A stretch of 64,000 nt of DNA, from contig CAJUBC010000001.1 in assembly GCA_910584545.1 (NCBI GenBank), positions 33,968 through 97,967 of the forward strand, read 5' to 3'. Under the pieces are notes generated by a model, which saw only the letters and a program-made list of their open reading frames with translations, made no database searches and had not been told where the DNA came from. A program made the position numbers and the translations under genes. Shown here piece after piece: positions 17,257-25,809 of the stretch (its first letter is position 1; each line of letters opens with the position of its first letter). This DNA is from an uncultured Muribaculaceae bacterium. Lineage in GTDB: Bacteria > Bacteroidota > Bacteroidia > Bacteroidales > Muribaculaceae.

Positions 17257-19200
17257 TTAATCTTCAGGGATATATTTCATCTCAGCCGCCAGCGATAAAA
17301 CCTCGCGGGCGATGGCCTCGGCATTCATGCCGCATTCCTCGCGCAACTGGCCCACGCTCCCGTGTGTCACCCACCGGTCAGGCACTCCGAGACGGCGCAC
17401 GGGCACTACGCATCCTTTCTCTGCCAGATATTCCGTCACCGCCGATCCGAAGCCGCCTTCCACAGCCCCGTCCTCTACAGTGACGATGGCTTTGCCGGCT
17501 CGGGCCACACGGTCGATGATTTCCGTGTCGAGGGGCTTTGCCCATACCATATCGTAATGGTCAGCCACTATCCCCTTCTCTTTTAACAACCCGAGAGCAC
17601 GTTTTGCTTCTGCACCGATGGGGCCGAACGACAATATCGCGACTTTGGAATCCTCGCTGACGCTCAGCTCCCTGCCTTTACCGGGCTCAAGTCTGTGCAT
17701 CGGTGCGCTCATGTCGGCCTCTTCCGCTTTCCCCCGGGGATACCTTATGGCAAGGGGCGCGGGGAAATCCGCGGCGGTATAGAGCAGGTCGCGCAGTGTC
17801 GCGGCATCCATCGGCGAGGATACCGTCATTCCCGGAATCATACGCAGGAATGTTATGTCGTAAAGTCCATGATGCGTTATTCCGTCCTCACCTACCAGCC
17901 CTGCCCTGTCGATACAGAAAGTCACGGGGAGGCCCTGGATGGCCACGTCATGGATGATATTGTCGAGCCCACGTTGCAGGAACGAGGAGTAGACGGCTAC
18001 GAACGGTTTCTTTCCCGCCGCGGCGAGTCCTCCGGCGAATGTCACCGCGTGCCCCTCGGAGATACCCACATCGAAGAAGCGGTCCGGAAAACGCATCATG
18101 CGGTTCATCGAGGTTCCCGCAGGCATGGCCGCGGTTATTCCGGTGATTTCCGGCCTTGTCTCGGCAAGCCCGACAAGCGTCTCGCCGAACACGTCCTGCC
18201 ACAGAGGCTGGGCTCCCGCTTTTTTTATCCGCTCTCCCGTCACGGGGTCGAATTTACCCGGGGCATGCCATACAGGCGGATTCTCCTCGGCCGGCGCGAA
18301 GCCGTAACCTTTCCGGGTGTGGACATGGAGTATGCGCGGCCCCTTCATCTCCTTTATGTCGCGCAGCACTTTCACCATCTTGGTGACATCGTTGCCGTTG
18401 AATGGTCCGAAGTATCTGATGTTCAGTCCGTCGAAGATGTTCTGCTGTCTCGATATAGCCGATTTCAAGGCATTGCTGAAGCGAAGCATGATTCCTTTCT
18501 TGCGCTCGTCGATGAGTCCGTGGCGCCTGCAGAAATTATATGCCCGGTAACGGAATCTGTTATATCGTTTTGTAGTGGTTATTTCCGACAGGTAATTATG
18601 AAGCGCGCCTACATTGCTGTCAATCGACATGTCGTTGTCGTTGAGCACAATCAGCAGGTTGTTCGGATTGTTCGACACGTTGTTCAGGCCCTCGAAGGCG
18701 AGTCCGTTGCTGATGGATGCGTCGCCGATGAAGGCCACGGTGTGTCGGTCCTCCTCGCCTGGCGTGTTCAGGTCGGCCACGGCCATGCCGAGTGCGGCGG
18801 ATATGGAATTGCCGGCGTGACCGCATACGAATGTGTCATATTCGCTCTCGCGGGGGAAGGGGAACCCGCTGATACCCCCCTTGGTGCGCTGAGAGCGAAA
18901 TGCCTCGCGCCGGCCGGTGAGCAGTTTGTGGGCGTATGCCTGATGTCCTACGTCGAAAACCAGACGGTCGCGGGGAGTGTCGAACACATAATGTATTGCC
19001 ACGATCAGGTCCACCGCGCCCATGCTCGAGCCGAAATGTCCCGGATTCTGCGACAGATTCTCTATAAGATATTCACGTATCTCCCTGCACAGCTGTGGCA
19101 ACTGCTCCACATTCAGCTTGCGCAGGTCCGCCGGGCTATCGATCGTCGGCAACAGCCGACCACGCGCCACCGGCAACGATTTATCTTCCTTCTCACTCAT
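17257..19200 (-). CDS. dxs: 1-deoxy-D-xylulose-5-phosphate synthase
   Basis: Thiamine-diphosphate enzyme condensing pyruvate and glyceraldehyde-3-phosphate, first step of the MEP isoprenoid pathway. NPGHFGSSMGAVDL and the GDASISNGLAFEGLNN ThDP motif are intact, as is VFDVGHQAYAHKLLTGR. The transketolase pyrimidine and C-terminal domains follow, to 647 residues. Transcriptionally it lies inside the mla-trk run, 9 bases after a small membrane-protein gene. Confidence 0.96.
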   Translation of the reverse strand: MSEKEDKSLPVARGRLLPTIDSPADLRKLNVEQLPQLCREIREYLIENLSQNPGHFGSSMGAVDLIVAIHYVFDTPRDRLVFDVGHQAYAHKLLTGRREAFRSQRTKGGISGFPFPRESEYDTFVCGHAGNSISAALGMAVADLNTPGEEDRHTVAFIGDASISNGLAFEGLNNVSNNPNNLLIVLNDNDMSIDSNVGALHNYLSEITTTKRYNRFRYRAYNFCRRHGLIDERKKGIMLRFSNALKSAISRQQNIFDGLNIRYFGPFNGNDVTKMVKVLRDIKEMKGPRILHVHTRKGYGFAPAEENPPVWHAPGKFDPVTGERIKKAGAQPLWQDVFGETLVGLAETRPEITGITAAMPAGTSMNRMMRFPDRFFDVGISEGHAVTFAGGLAAAGKKPFVAVYSSFLQRGLDNIIHDVAIQGLPVTFCIDRAGLVGEDGITHHGLYDITFLRMIPGMTVSSPMDAATLRDLLYTAADFPAPLAIRYPRGKAEEADMSAPMHRLEPGKGRELSVSEDSKVAILSFGPIGAEAKRALGLLKEKGIVADHYDMVWAKPLDTEIIDRVARAGKAIVTVEDGAVEGGFGSAVTEYLAEKGCVVPVRRLGVPDRWVTHGSVGQLREECGMNAEAIAREVLSLAAEMKYIPED

Positions 19201-19209
19201 TTCTGTTTC

Positions 19210-19383
19210 TTATTCGCCCTTTCTGCCGTATCGCTTCCAGAGCGGCACGAACACTATTATCCCCGACATCACCACTATCAGTATATCCTTCAGTGTGAGC
19301 CCCTCCTTGGAGAGCAGCAGCCATGCAAGCCATGCCCATACAGCTCCGAGAATCACGAATCCTGCCACCGCTCCCTTCTTCAT
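19210..19383 (-). CDS. 57-residue two-helix membrane protein between mlaF and dxs
   Basis: Reading the minus strand from the ATG at 19383 gives 57 residues beginning MKKGAVAGFVILGAVWAW. Two hydrophobic segments (about 5-24 and 34-49) are separated by a short KEGLTLKD loop; the C-terminus is basic (KRYGRKGE). The ATG overlaps the mlaF stop as ATGA and the TAA at 19210-19212 is 9 bases before the dxs ATG, so the gene fits between its neighbours without excess sequence. No family is recognised. Position and topology suggest an envelope or transporter accessory peptide; function is unknown. Confidence 0.7.
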   Translation of the reverse strand: MKKGAVAGFVILGAVWAWLAWLLLSKEGLTLKDILIVVMSGIIVFVPLWKRYGRKGE

Positions 19384-20165
19384 CGCTTACCGGTCTCCTC
19401 TTCGTACTCACGCTCGAGAAACAGCTTGACCTCCTGGAACAGTTTCGAGGCGAACACGAAATCATTCAGGCTCCTGCTTTTGCTTCTGAAGATATTCTTG
19501 TCGTTTCCTATCCAGTCGCAGTGTCCCTTGTTGATGAATACTATGTTTTCTCCGATGCCGAGCACGGAGTTCATATCATGGGTGTTGATGATCGTCGTGA
19601 TGCCGTACTCATGCGTGATGTCGCTTAACAGCTCGTCGATCATTATCGAGGTCTTGGGGTCGAGTCCGGAATTGGGCTCGTCGCAGAAAAGATATTTCGG
19701 ATTCAGCGCGATCGCCCTGGCTATGGCCACCCGCTTCTGCATACCTCCCGAAATCTCCGAGGGGAACTTGTCGTCGGCGTTCTCGAGGCCGACGCGCCTG
19801 ATGCAGAAATGGGCGCGCTCGAGCTGTTCCTTGTGCGACAGAGGACTGAACATCTTCAGCGGGAACATCACGTTGCCGAGTACAGTCTCATTGTCGAAGA
19901 GCGCCGAGCCTTGGAACAGCATGCCGATTTCAGAGCGCAACTGTCGCTTCTGCGTCGTGTCGAGCGAACGGAACCGACGTCCGTCATACAGTATCTCCCC
20001 TTTCTCCGGAGTGAGCAGTCCGATCAGACACTTCATGAATACCGTCTTGCCCGATCCCGACTGACCTATGATGAGATTCGTCTTGCCGGAGTCGAAAGTG
20101 GCCGAGATGTTGTAAAGCACCTGCTGGCCGTCAAACCATTTGGATATATCTTTAGCCTCTATCAT
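19380..20165 (-). CDS. mlaF: Mla-type phospholipid ABC transporter ATP-binding subunit
   Basis: ATPase of the MCE/Mla lipid-trafficking ABC transporter. Walker A GQSGSGKT, Q-loop FQGSALFDN, signature ISGGMQKRVAIARAIA and Walker B LFCDEPNSGLDP are all present. The start ATG at 20165 (MIEAKDISKWF) overlaps the permease stop as ATGA; a longer open frame would run into the permease gene. It has 261 residues. It is coupled to mlaE upstream and to the small membrane gene downstream. The MCE substrate-binding subunit is 4 kb away on the other strand (24882). Confidence 0.92.
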   Translation of the reverse strand: MIEAKDISKWFDGQQVLYNISATFDSGKTNLIIGQSGSGKTVFMKCLIGLLTPEKGEILYDGRRFRSLDTTQKRQLRSEIGMLFQGSALFDNETVLGNVMFPLKMFSPLSHKEQLERAHFCIRRVGLENADDKFPSEISGGMQKRVAIARAIALNPKYLFCDEPNSGLDPKTSIMIDELLSDITHEYGITTIINTHDMNSVLGIGENIVFINKGHCDWIGNDKNIFRSKSRSLNDFVFASKLFQEVKLFLEREYEEETGKR

Positions 20166-20908
20166 TGCAGCAGAAGTTGTGTCAGCACCACATCGGCGAG
20201 AAGAATGAGTATCGAGCTGGAGACGACCGCCTTTGTGCTCGCCTGACCGACCTCGAGGGCCCCTCCGTGGACGTAATAGCCATAATATGCCGCCACCGAC
20301 GTGATGATAAAGCCGAAGACGAGCGATTTGATAAGACTGTACCAGACGTACCACTCGTTGAAGAACGACTGGATGCCGTAGATATACTGGTCCATGGTGA
20401 TCATGGTGGTGAACTGAGCGATAAGCCCCCCGCCGAGCAGGCCCATGAACATCGACAGCACGCAGAGCACCGGGATGAACAGCACGAAGCCGACTATCTT
20501 GGGCAGCACTATGAAATTGGCCGAGTTGATGCCCATGATCTCTATGGCGTCTATCTGCTCGGTCACTCGCATGGTGCCTATCTCCGAGGCTATGTTGGAC
20601 CCTACCTTTCCTGCGAGGATCAGCGACATCATCGTACAGGAGAACTCAAGGATAAGGATCTCGCGCGTGGCGAGTCCGGTGGCATACTTCGGTATGAGCG
20701 GTGACTCTATGTTGATTTTCATCTGGATACAGATCACAGCTCCGATGAAGATCGATATGATCGTCACCAGAGGTATCGAGTCCACCCCGAGCTTGTAGAT
20801 CTCCTTCACCAGACTCTTGAAGAATTCCCTCCACTTTTCGGGGGCCTTGCAAACCTGAACCATGAATTCGCAATAGCGCCCCAGGGATTTTACAGAACTT
20901 ACAAACAT
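20162..20908 (-). CDS. mlaE: Mla-type phospholipid ABC transporter permease
   Basis: Permease of the MlaE family (248 residues). An amphipathic N-terminus and five to six membrane helices are seen, with family-typical segments such as GLATREILILEF, LAGKVGSNIASEIGTMRVTEQIDA and a C-terminal KAVVSSSILILLADVVLT. It moves phospholipids between inner membrane and MCE protein. First gene of the mlaE-mlaF-small-dxs-trkA-trkH-fur run; no consensus promoter was found in the 299 bases upstream. Confidence 0.92.
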   Translation of the reverse strand: MFVSSVKSLGRYCEFMVQVCKAPEKWREFFKSLVKEIYKLGVDSIPLVTIISIFIGAVICIQMKINIESPLIPKYATGLATREILILEFSCTMMSLILAGKVGSNIASEIGTMRVTEQIDAIEIMGINSANFIVLPKIVGFVLFIPVLCVLSMFMGLLGGGLIAQFTTMITMDQYIYGIQSFFNEWYVWYSLIKSLVFGFIITSVAAYYGYYVHGGALEVGQASTKAVVSSSILILLADVVLTQLLLQ

Positions 20909-20986
20909 AACGGTCTGTTAATATCACAATTGCAGCAGATTATCCGAAAACTTGATTTTATGATTCGGTTTTCAGAATCAGCACTC

Positions 20987-21022
20987 AGACCCTTTCCCAC
21001 AAAAGTGTTAACGCAGGGGTCT
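20987..21022 (+). repeat. GACCCC interspersed repeat, copy 1
   Basis: AGACCC-TTTCCCAC ... GTTAACGC-AGGGGTCT, a roughly 35-base element with complementary ends. It is related to copies at 24546, 24842 and 40256. This copy lies between divergent mlaE and udk, upstream of the udk promoter. Confidence 0.75.
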
Positions 21023-21066
21023 TAATAAATTTTTAGGCCGAAACCCAGCGCAAAGTTAATAAAAAA

Positions 21067-21098
21067 TTTGGTGACATTTTTAGTTTTTAGTAATTTTG
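21067..21098 (+). promoter_or_regulatory. Promoter for udk-lptB-amidase
   Basis: TTTG (21067-21070), a 20-base spacer, TAATTTTG (21091-21098). The leader to the udk ATG is about 105 bases, long enough for regulation, but no defined RNA fold was recognised. Confidence 0.75.
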
Positions 21099-21207
21099 TG
21101 CGTAATAAGCCCAATCCGCGGCGTCGGGTCCCCTGTTCGTATGTTTTCATCCGGATGTTTTCAGGGGCGTTGGCGGGAGGCCGCACACCAATCAGGTCGA
21201 GACAGAT

Positions 21208-21834
21208 ATGCTTGTAATAGGAATAGCGGGTGGCACCGGATCCGGAAAAACCACGGTGGTCAGGAAAATAATCGAGAGTCTTCCACAGGACGAGGTAGCG
21301 GTGATGCCGCAGGATTGTTATTATAAGGACAACCGTCACATTCCTCTGGAGGAACGCCTCAAGATGAACTACGATGAACCGGCCTCGATCGAGTGGACGC
21401 TGCTCACCCGACAGCTCGGGGAGCTGAAGGAGGGACGTACGGTCAACATGCCGACCTACGATTTCATCACCTGCTCCCGTATGAAGGAGACCGTTACCGT
21501 CAATCCCAAGGAGGTCGTTGTGGTGGAAGGCATCCTGGTGCTCACCGACAAGTCGCTGCGCGACATGATGGACGTGAAGGTGTTTGTCGACGCCGATGCC
21601 GACGAGCGCCTTATCCGCGTGATCCACCGCGACTGTATCGAGCGCGGGCGCACTCCGCAGATGGTCATCGACCGTTATGTGGAGACCCTCAAGCCGATGC
21701 ATGAGCTCTACATCGAGCCTTCCAAACGCTATGCCGACCTTATCGTGCCTCAGGGAGGACACAACAACGTAGCCATCAAACTCCTCACCGATTATATAAG
21801 AAGTCTTCTCAACCCCTCACCGTGCAATTGCTGA
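21208..21834 (+). CDS. udk: Uridine kinase
   Basis: Phosphorylates uridine/cytidine in pyrimidine salvage. P-loop [12 protein letters not shown] at the N-terminus, the [10 protein letters not shown] substrate motif, TYDFITCSR and the VVVEGILVL strand place it in the uridine kinase/PRK family; 208 residues is normal. The gene is followed after 4 bases by lptB. Uridine phosphorylase (61.7 kb) is the other pyrimidine salvage gene in the window. Confidence 0.95.
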   Translation: MLVIGIAGGTGSGKTTVVRKIIESLPQDEVAVMPQDCYYKDNRHIPLEERLKMNYDEPASIEWTLLTRQLGELKEGRTVNMPTYDFITCSRMKETVTVNPKEVVVVEGILVLTDKSLRDMMDVKVFVDADADERLIRVIHRDCIERGRTPQMVIDRYVETLKPMHELYIEPSKRYADLIVPQGGHNNVAIKLLTDYIRSLLNPSPCNC

Positions 21835-21838
21835 CACC

Positions 21839-22780
21839 ATGAAGTTGTTTCCGCTGCATAGAAAGAGAATCAATCCCCGTCGCGACGGCGGAGAACACCC
21901 CCGCTCGCTCACTCCGGAGGAGGAACGCGACCTCGAGGGACTCCCGGTGCCCGACATGCAGGAACTCGACATCGATGCTGTGGAGACCGTTCCGGAACCG
22001 GAGGGGGAAGTTAAGGTTGAGGAAGAGGTCGAGGTTCCTGAAAGGGGGGTGCTCCGCACCGAGAACCTTGTCAAGAAATATGGCAAACGCACCGTCGCCA
22101 ACAAGGTGTCGATCAATGTCACCCAGGGAGAGATAGTCGGTCTGCTCGGTCCTAACGGTGCCGGAAAGACCACTACTTTCTATATGACTGTCGGACTGAT
22201 CACACCTAACGAGGGCCGTGTATTCATAGATGACGTCGACATCACCGGACTGCCGGTCTACAAGCGCGCGCAGCGCGGCATCAGCTACCTGCCGCAGGAG
22301 GCTTCGGTGTTCCGCACCCTCACCGTCGAGAACAATATCCGCGCCATCCTCGAGATGACCGACACCTCCGCCGAGTACCAGAAGGAAAAACTCGAGCAGC
22401 TTATCCGAGAGTTCAAGCTCGAGAAAGTGCGCCACAATCTCGGCAACAATCTCTCCGGAGGAGAACGCAGGCGCACCGAGATAGCGCGCTGTCTGGCAAT
22501 CAACCCGAAATTCATCATGCTCGACGAACCCTTCGCGGCCGTCGATCCTATCGCCGTGGAGGATATCCAGTCTGTGGTCTATCACCTGAAGGAACGCAAC
22601 ATCGGCGTGCTTATCACTGACCATAAGGCAGATTCGATTCTCGGTATCACCGACCGCGCGTACATGCTCTTCGAGGGAAAGGTGCTTTTCCAGGGGAGCA
22701 GCGAGGAACTGGTAGCCAATCCGATAGTCCGTGAGAAATATCTCGGACAGGACTTTGTATTCACACGTAAAAAATTCTGA
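21839..22780 (+). CDS. lptB: LPS-export ABC transporter ATPase LptB with acidic N-terminal extension
   Basis: Cytoplasmic ATPase driving LPS extraction by LptFG. Walker A GPNGAGKT at residues 104-111, the [14 protein letters not shown]-loop region typical of LptB, signature [13 protein letters not shown] and Walker [14 protein letters not shown] are intact. Canonical LptB is about 240 residues; here some 69 extra residues precede the ABC domain, first basic then strongly acidic (VEEEVEVPE). The frame is open throughout and the ATG is 4 bases after udk, but a GTG near residue 71 could be an alternative start. The amidase begins at the next base. Confidence 0.93.
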   Translation: MKLFPLHRKRINPRRDGGEHPRSLTPEEERDLEGLPVPDMQELDIDAVETVPEPEGEVKVEEEVEVPERGVLRTENLVKKYGKRTVANKVSINVTQGEIVGLLGPNGAGKTTTFYMTVGLITPNEGRVFIDDVDITGLPVYKRAQRGISYLPQEASVFRTLTVENNIRAILEMTDTSAEYQKEKLEQLIREFKLEKVRHNLGNNLSGGERRRTEIARCLAINPKFIMLDEPFAAVDPIAVEDIQSVVYHLKERNIGVLITDHKADSILGITDRAYMLFEGKVLFQGSSEELVANPIVREKYLGQDFVFTRKKF

Positions 22781-24529
22781 ATGAGCAGTACCATGCGATA
22801 TATATCTAAATTGTTGTTTGTAGCGGGGATTCTGCTCCTCGCGCTTCCTGTTTCAGGGGCCCGCGAAGAGAGACACCCCTTCACGCTGGTGATCGACGCC
22901 GGCCATGGCGGACACGATGTCGGAGCTGTCGACAACGGAGCGCGCGAGAAGGATATCAATCTCGGAGTCGCCACCAGGCTCAGGAATCTCATTGAGAAAA
23001 AGCTCAAGAACGTCAAGGTGGTGATGACCCGCGACGACGACACTTTCGTCAGTCTGCAGGACCGGGCAAACATCGCGAACCGCAATCATGGCAATCTCTT
23101 TCTCTCGATCCATACCAACTCGGTCGACAAATCCAACCGCAACCGCGCGAGTGTGGCGGGATCTTCGGTCTATGCCCTCGGTCTTCATAAGGATGACAAT
23201 AATCTGCGGGTGGCACGCCGTGAGAACTCGGTGATCGAGCTTGAAAGTGACTATCAGCAGAAATACAGCGGCTTCGACCCCTCGAAAGATGAGTCTTACA
23301 TCATTTTCGAGATGGCGCAGAAGAAGAACCTCGGCCAAAGCCTGAAATTCGCATCGATGGCACAGAAGCAGCTTGTCGCGAACGCCGGACGGGCTGACCG
23401 AGGAGTGAAGCAGGCCGGTTTCTGGGTACTGTGGGCCACTTCGATGCCCTCGGTGCTGGTTGAACTCGATTTCATCTGCAATCCTGCGAGCGCCAGGTTC
23501 ATGAACTCCGACGAGGGAAGGGAGAAACTGGCACAATCGCTGTTCAATGCGGTGGAGGATTACGTGGAGCACTACAACAACGGCACCGCATCCATCCTTC
23601 CTGCCAAGAAAACGAATGAAGAAAAAACTGCCGCAACCCCTGCTGCCCCGGTAAAGAATACTACCGTCGGCAAAAAGAATACGGTGTCGACCGGCGAACC
23701 GGGCACCGGAAGCTCTCGTAAGAAAGATAAGAAGAGCGATTCTCGCAAGAACAAGAAGAAGAAAAAGAAATCGTCAGCAAAGGAGAAACCGGTTGCCGCC
23801 GTCACATCCGCCGTTGCCGAGGAAACTGAAGATGATGTGCCGGTGCTCGCCTCGGCGGCTCGTTCACGCGCGAAGCGCGACGACAAGGCTCCCGCCGTAG
23901 CCGACAGTCCCCGTCAGTACCGCGCAGGCGGTGGTGCCCGCCGCCGCAGGTCGACCGCAGCCCGCAAAATCTCCGACAGCCGCGTGGTCGAGACTGAATC
24001 CATTCTTCTGCTCTCAGAGAATACCACGAAGTCCGGAGATGACGCCTCTGGAATTGCCGCAGCCGGGCAGAATGCGGGGAAAAGCCTCATCGCCGCTGCG
24101 GAAGCCGGACATGATAACGCCGAAGCGTCGCGACAGGGCAACATGAAGGATTCCAAAGCCAACGGCGACAAGGAGAAAGCCGCAAGGAAGAAAGATAGGA
24201 AATCTTCCGCCGAAAGGAAAGGCCAGAAGTGTTTCGTCGTCAAGAGCACCGGTGCCGTGCTTGCATCCGCCGGAGAGACTTCCGCCGGCTTCAAGGTGAG
24301 GAACGAGAAGATCAAAACCGTCTACAAGATTCAGGTCCTTGCCTCAAGCGACCGCCTTATGGAGAACAATCCGCAGTTCTGCGGTCTAAAGCCCATCAAG
24401 GCCTTCAAGGAAAACAACATGTACAAGTATACTTACGGTGAGTCGGAAAACCGGAGGGAGATCGAGAAGATGCTCCTCGACGTGAAGTCGAAGATTCCGG
24501 ATGCCTTCATCATCATAAGCAGGAAATAA
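22781..24529 (+). CDS. N-acetylmuramoyl-L-alanine amidase with Lys-rich linker and SPOR-like end
   Basis: Periplasmic zinc amidase that cleaves the peptide from MurNAc during cell separation. A signal peptide (1-27) precedes an Amidase_3 domain (~33-265): zinc-site DAGHGGHD, the glutamate of GAREKDIN, SIHTNS, and the catalytic glutamate in VLVELDFICNP. A long lysine/serine/alanine linker (~270-510, including KKKKKK) follows, and the C-terminal ~70 residues (TVYKIQVLASSDRL) resemble a SPOR-like peptidoglycan-binding module. It starts directly after the lptB stop; a second ATG 12 bases on is possible. The linker is unusually long for AmiC-type proteins. Confidence 0.92.
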   Translation: MSSTMRYISKLLFVAGILLLALPVSGAREERHPFTLVIDAGHGGHDVGAVDNGAREKDINLGVATRLRNLIEKKLKNVKVVMTRDDDTFVSLQDRANIANRNHGNLFLSIHTNSVDKSNRNRASVAGSSVYALGLHKDDNNLRVARRENSVIELESDYQQKYSGFDPSKDESYIIFEMAQKKNLGQSLKFASMAQKQLVANAGRADRGVKQAGFWVLWATSMPSVLVELDFICNPASARFMNSDEGREKLAQSLFNAVEDYVEHYNNGTASILPAKKTNEEKTAATPAAPVKNTTVGKKNTVSTGEPGTGSSRKKDKKSDSRKNKKKKKKSSAKEKPVAAVTSAVAEETEDDVPVLASAARSRAKRDDKAPAVADSPRQYRAGGGARRRRSTAARKISDSRVVETESILLLSENTTKSGDDASGIAAAGQNAGKSLIAAAEAGHDNAEASRQGNMKDSKANGDKEKAARKKDRKSSAERKGQKCFVVKSTGAVLASAGETSAGFKVRNEKIKTVYKIQVLASSDRLMENNPQFCGLKPIKAFKENNMYKYTYGESENRREIEKMLLDVKSKIPDAFIIISRK

Positions 24530-24545
24530 CTATCGAAACGTCTAA

Positions 24546-24580
24546 GACCCCTTCCCATAAAAAATGTTAACACAGGGGTC
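24546..24580 (+). repeat. GACCCC interspersed repeat, copy 2
   Basis: GACCCCTTCCCAT ... ATGTTAACAC-AGGGGTC: 35 bases with 7-bp complementary ends. It begins 17 bases after the amidase stop and is in opposite orientation to copy 3. Confidence 0.8.
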
Positions 24581-24841
24581 GCAGATTTCGGTCAGGTTCG
24601 GCCTTGCAGGAGAAGGAGCATAGCGGGCTATGTGACTGAACCAAAAGGTCGAAGATGGCCGGAAGCTGCGAGTCAAGGGGTCTGGTATAAAATTAACAGA
24701 ATATTAATTATTAAAAATGCTTTTCATAAAAATGATATAACCGTAGTCCGTCCGCTTTTTGCGCATCTCAGCCAAGTCGCGTCGGTCACGATGCCCGCAT
24801 CGCTCCCTCCTTAACTTGCTGACCTGCATCAAAAATCGGCC
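24581..24841. other. Intergenic pair of inverted hairpin elements between GACCCC repeats
   Basis: This gene-free stretch holds two inverted copies of a ~50-base motif, one read on + (24617-24638 core) and one on - (24806-24784 core). Both read GGAGC-stem-GGG-stem-GTGACyGA. The stem is CATAGC/GCTATG (24619-24632) in one and CGATGC/GCATCG (24789-24802) in the other, so the arms differ but stay complementary. A further AAGGGGTCT end (24675-24683) echoes the flanking repeat. The rest is AT-rich (24684-24745). No ORF is convincing. Confidence 0.6.
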
Positions 24842-24875
24842 GCCCCTGCGTTAACATTTTTTATGGGAAGGGGTC
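24842..24875 (-). repeat. GACCCC interspersed repeat, copy 3
   Basis: Inverted relative to copy 2: GCCCCTGCGTTAAC ... TATGGGAAGGGGTCT. It ends 6 bases before the mlaD ATG, so its AAGGGG stretch lies in the ribosome-binding position. Confidence 0.78.
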
Positions 24876-24881
24876 TTAATC

Positions 24882-25784
24882 ATGAAAAAAATATTCACAA
24901 AGGAATTTATAATCGGACTGAGCGTGATTGTCGCGGCTCTGGTCCTCTTTTTCGGAATAGAGTTCCTCAAGGGGATAAATCTTTTCCGCCCGGCAAATTA
25001 CTATTATGCATACTATTCCAATGTCGACGGCCTCGCGGTGGCCTCTCCGGTGCAGGTTAACGGATATAAGGTGGGACAGGTGCGCGAGATAATCTATGAC
25101 TACGAGAACCCCGGCAAAATCAAGGTACTTCTTGCCATGGACAAGAAAGTCAGCATACCTGTGGACTCCTACGCGGAGATGGGACAGACCATGCTCAGCG
25201 GAGCCTTCATCAATCTTAAGATGGGTACAAGCGCTAAGAAACTGGCTGTCGGTGATGAAATACCCTCAGGTGCATCGAGCGGCCTCATGGAGTCGCTATC
25301 CAACGAGGTGATGCCGGCGATCAGCCAGATAATGCCCAAGATCGACTCCCTGCTCTCCAATCTCAACACGCTTGTAGCCGACCCTGCTCTGCTGCAGTCC
25401 ATTCAAAGACTCGACGGCATCACCGGCAATGTGCTCGGCGTGACCGAGGGCCTCAGCAACACCATGCGGCGCGACATACCCGTCGTGATGCGCGACGCGC
25501 GTTCCATCACCCATCAGATAGACTCCGTAAGCGCCAACCTGCTCGGACTCTCCATCACTCTCAAGCAGCTCCCGATCGCCACCACGATGGCGAATGTAAA
25601 CGACATCACCACCAACCTGTCGAGATTCTCGGCAAAACTCAACTCCTCTACCTCTACGCTCGGACGACTCACCGACGATGACGAGCTTTACCAGCGCCTG
25701 AATCAGGTTTCGGCTGACATCGACTCGCTGATCGTAGATATCAAACGCAATCCTAAGCGTTATATTTCCATCAAACTGCTGTAA
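24882..25784 (+). CDS. mlaD: MCE-domain (MlaD-like) phospholipid-transport substrate-binding protein
   Basis: One N-terminal membrane helix (about 10-30, FIIGLSVIVAALVLFFGIEF) anchors a periplasmic MCE domain (~38-120, AYYSNVDGLAVASPVQVNG ... VRE), followed by a helical C-terminal region (~140-290) with repeated hydrophobic/coiled character. It is the lipid-binding subunit expected to work with mlaF and mlaE, which are encoded 4 kb to the left on the opposite strand. A repeat element abuts its start codon. A PlsC-type acyltransferase follows after 25 bases. Confidence 0.9.
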   Translation: MKKIFTKEFIIGLSVIVAALVLFFGIEFLKGINLFRPANYYYAYYSNVDGLAVASPVQVNGYKVGQVREIIYDYENPGKIKVLLAMDKKVSIPVDSYAEMGQTMLSGAFINLKMGTSAKKLAVGDEIPSGASSGLMESLSNEVMPAISQIMPKIDSLLSNLNTLVADPALLQSIQRLDGITGNVLGVTEGLSNTMRRDIPVVMRDARSITHQIDSVSANLLGLSITLKQLPIATTMANVNDITTNLSRFSAKLNSSTSTLGRLTDDDELYQRLNQVSADIDSLIVDIKRNPKRYISIKLL

Positions 25785-25809
25785 AAAAGCCGTCCCTTTC
25801 CGAAACGAT

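Noticed and set aside
19193..19465. 90-residue frame overlapping the mlaF-dxs junction
   Set aside because: Serine/arginine-rich, overlaps mlaF; another frame gives the well-packed 57-residue membrane protein instead.
17695..20064. 789-residue open frame antisense to dxs and mlaF
   Set aside because: It spans two well-supported genes on the other strand and has no family features.
20899..20910. TAnnTTTG match covering the mlaE start codon
   Set aside because: The match (TATGTTTG) includes the ATG itself, so transcription would start inside the gene; no suitable -33 upstream.
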